From assembly GCA_020024185.1 (NCBI GenBank), contig JAHHUD010000039.1, positions 1 through 14,872 of the forward strand: DNA of 14,872 bases, given 5' to 3'. A program made the position numbers and the translations under genes. Positions 14,829 to 14,872 of this stretch are shown piece by piece (within the stretch, counting starts at the first letter, position 1; each line of letters starts with the position of its first letter). Source of the stretch: Oscillospiraceae bacterium. Lineage in GTDB: Bacteria; Bacillota; Clostridia; Oscillospirales; Ruminococcaceae. The notes beneath the pieces were generated by a model. It searched no databases, was not told the origin of the DNA, and worked only from the letters and a program-made list of their open reading frames with translations.

Positions 14829-14872
14829 ATGAAGTTTGGAGATAATTTACGTAATTTAAGAAAATCAAAAAA
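14829..14872 (+). CDS. XRE-type helix-turn-helix regulator, N-terminal fragment at window edge
   Basis: Only the first 14 codons are in the window, reading MKFGDNLRNLRKSK. This matches the usual opening of XRE/Cro-CI-type DNA-binding proteins (helix 1 with G-x-x-L-R-x-L-R). The start is supported by TAGGAGG (14811-14817) 11 nt upstream. No clear sigma-A promoter is visible in the 117 bp between the tRNA terminator and the ATG. That gap holds a small inverted repeat, CAACTCAAAGTTG (14751-14763), that might be an operator. What it regulates and its full length cannot be seen; the family call rests on a very short stretch. Confidence 0.6.
   Translation, partial: MKFGDNLRNLRKSK

Overview
The window is A+T-rich DNA with short intergenic gaps, Shine-Dalgarno sites of the GGAGG type, a guanine-class purine riboswitch and a fused clade-II type PurL. 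Together these point to a low-GC Gram-positive bacterium, most likely a member of the Clostridia. Species cannot be read from the sequence.

About two thirds of the window (roughly 3.45-14.43 kb, minus strand) is one de novo purine biosynthesis operon. Its order of transcription is purE, purF, purM, purN, purO-like IMP cyclohydrolase, stand-alone AICAR transformylase, purD, purL. A candidate promoter near 14.4 kb drives a leader of about 250 nt. The leader carries a guanine-type aptamer (14280-14350) and an intrinsic terminator (14178-14216), so high guanine or hypoxanthine should stop transcription before purE. A second strong hairpin after purL (3446-3493) closes the operon. The enzymes cover PRPP to AIR (PurF, PurD, PurN, PurL, PurM), the carboxylation step (PurE), and the last two steps to IMP. 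purK, purC and purB are not in the window.

The last two steps are arranged unusually. The usual bifunctional PurH is replaced by a 390-aa protein holding only the AICAR transformylase domain, next to a small protein resembling the archaeal PurO IMP cyclohydrolase.

The left part (1-3410, minus strand) is a separate transcription unit with its own well-formed promoter. It encodes an MBOAT acyltransferase, a membrane-anchored SGNH/DltD-like protein, and a GT4 glycosyltransferase cut by the window edge. This looks like part of a surface polysaccharide synthesis and O-acylation locus.

The right end reads on the plus strand: a tRNA-Thr(CGU) gene with its own promoter and terminator, then the first 14 codons of an XRE-type helix-turn-helix regulator running off the edge.

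I found no CRISPR array, insertion sequence, or unknown multi-gene defence-type system. The most notable points are the split AICAR transformylase/PurO pair and a possible antiterminator that pairs the ligand-binding junction of the aptamer with the terminator stem.
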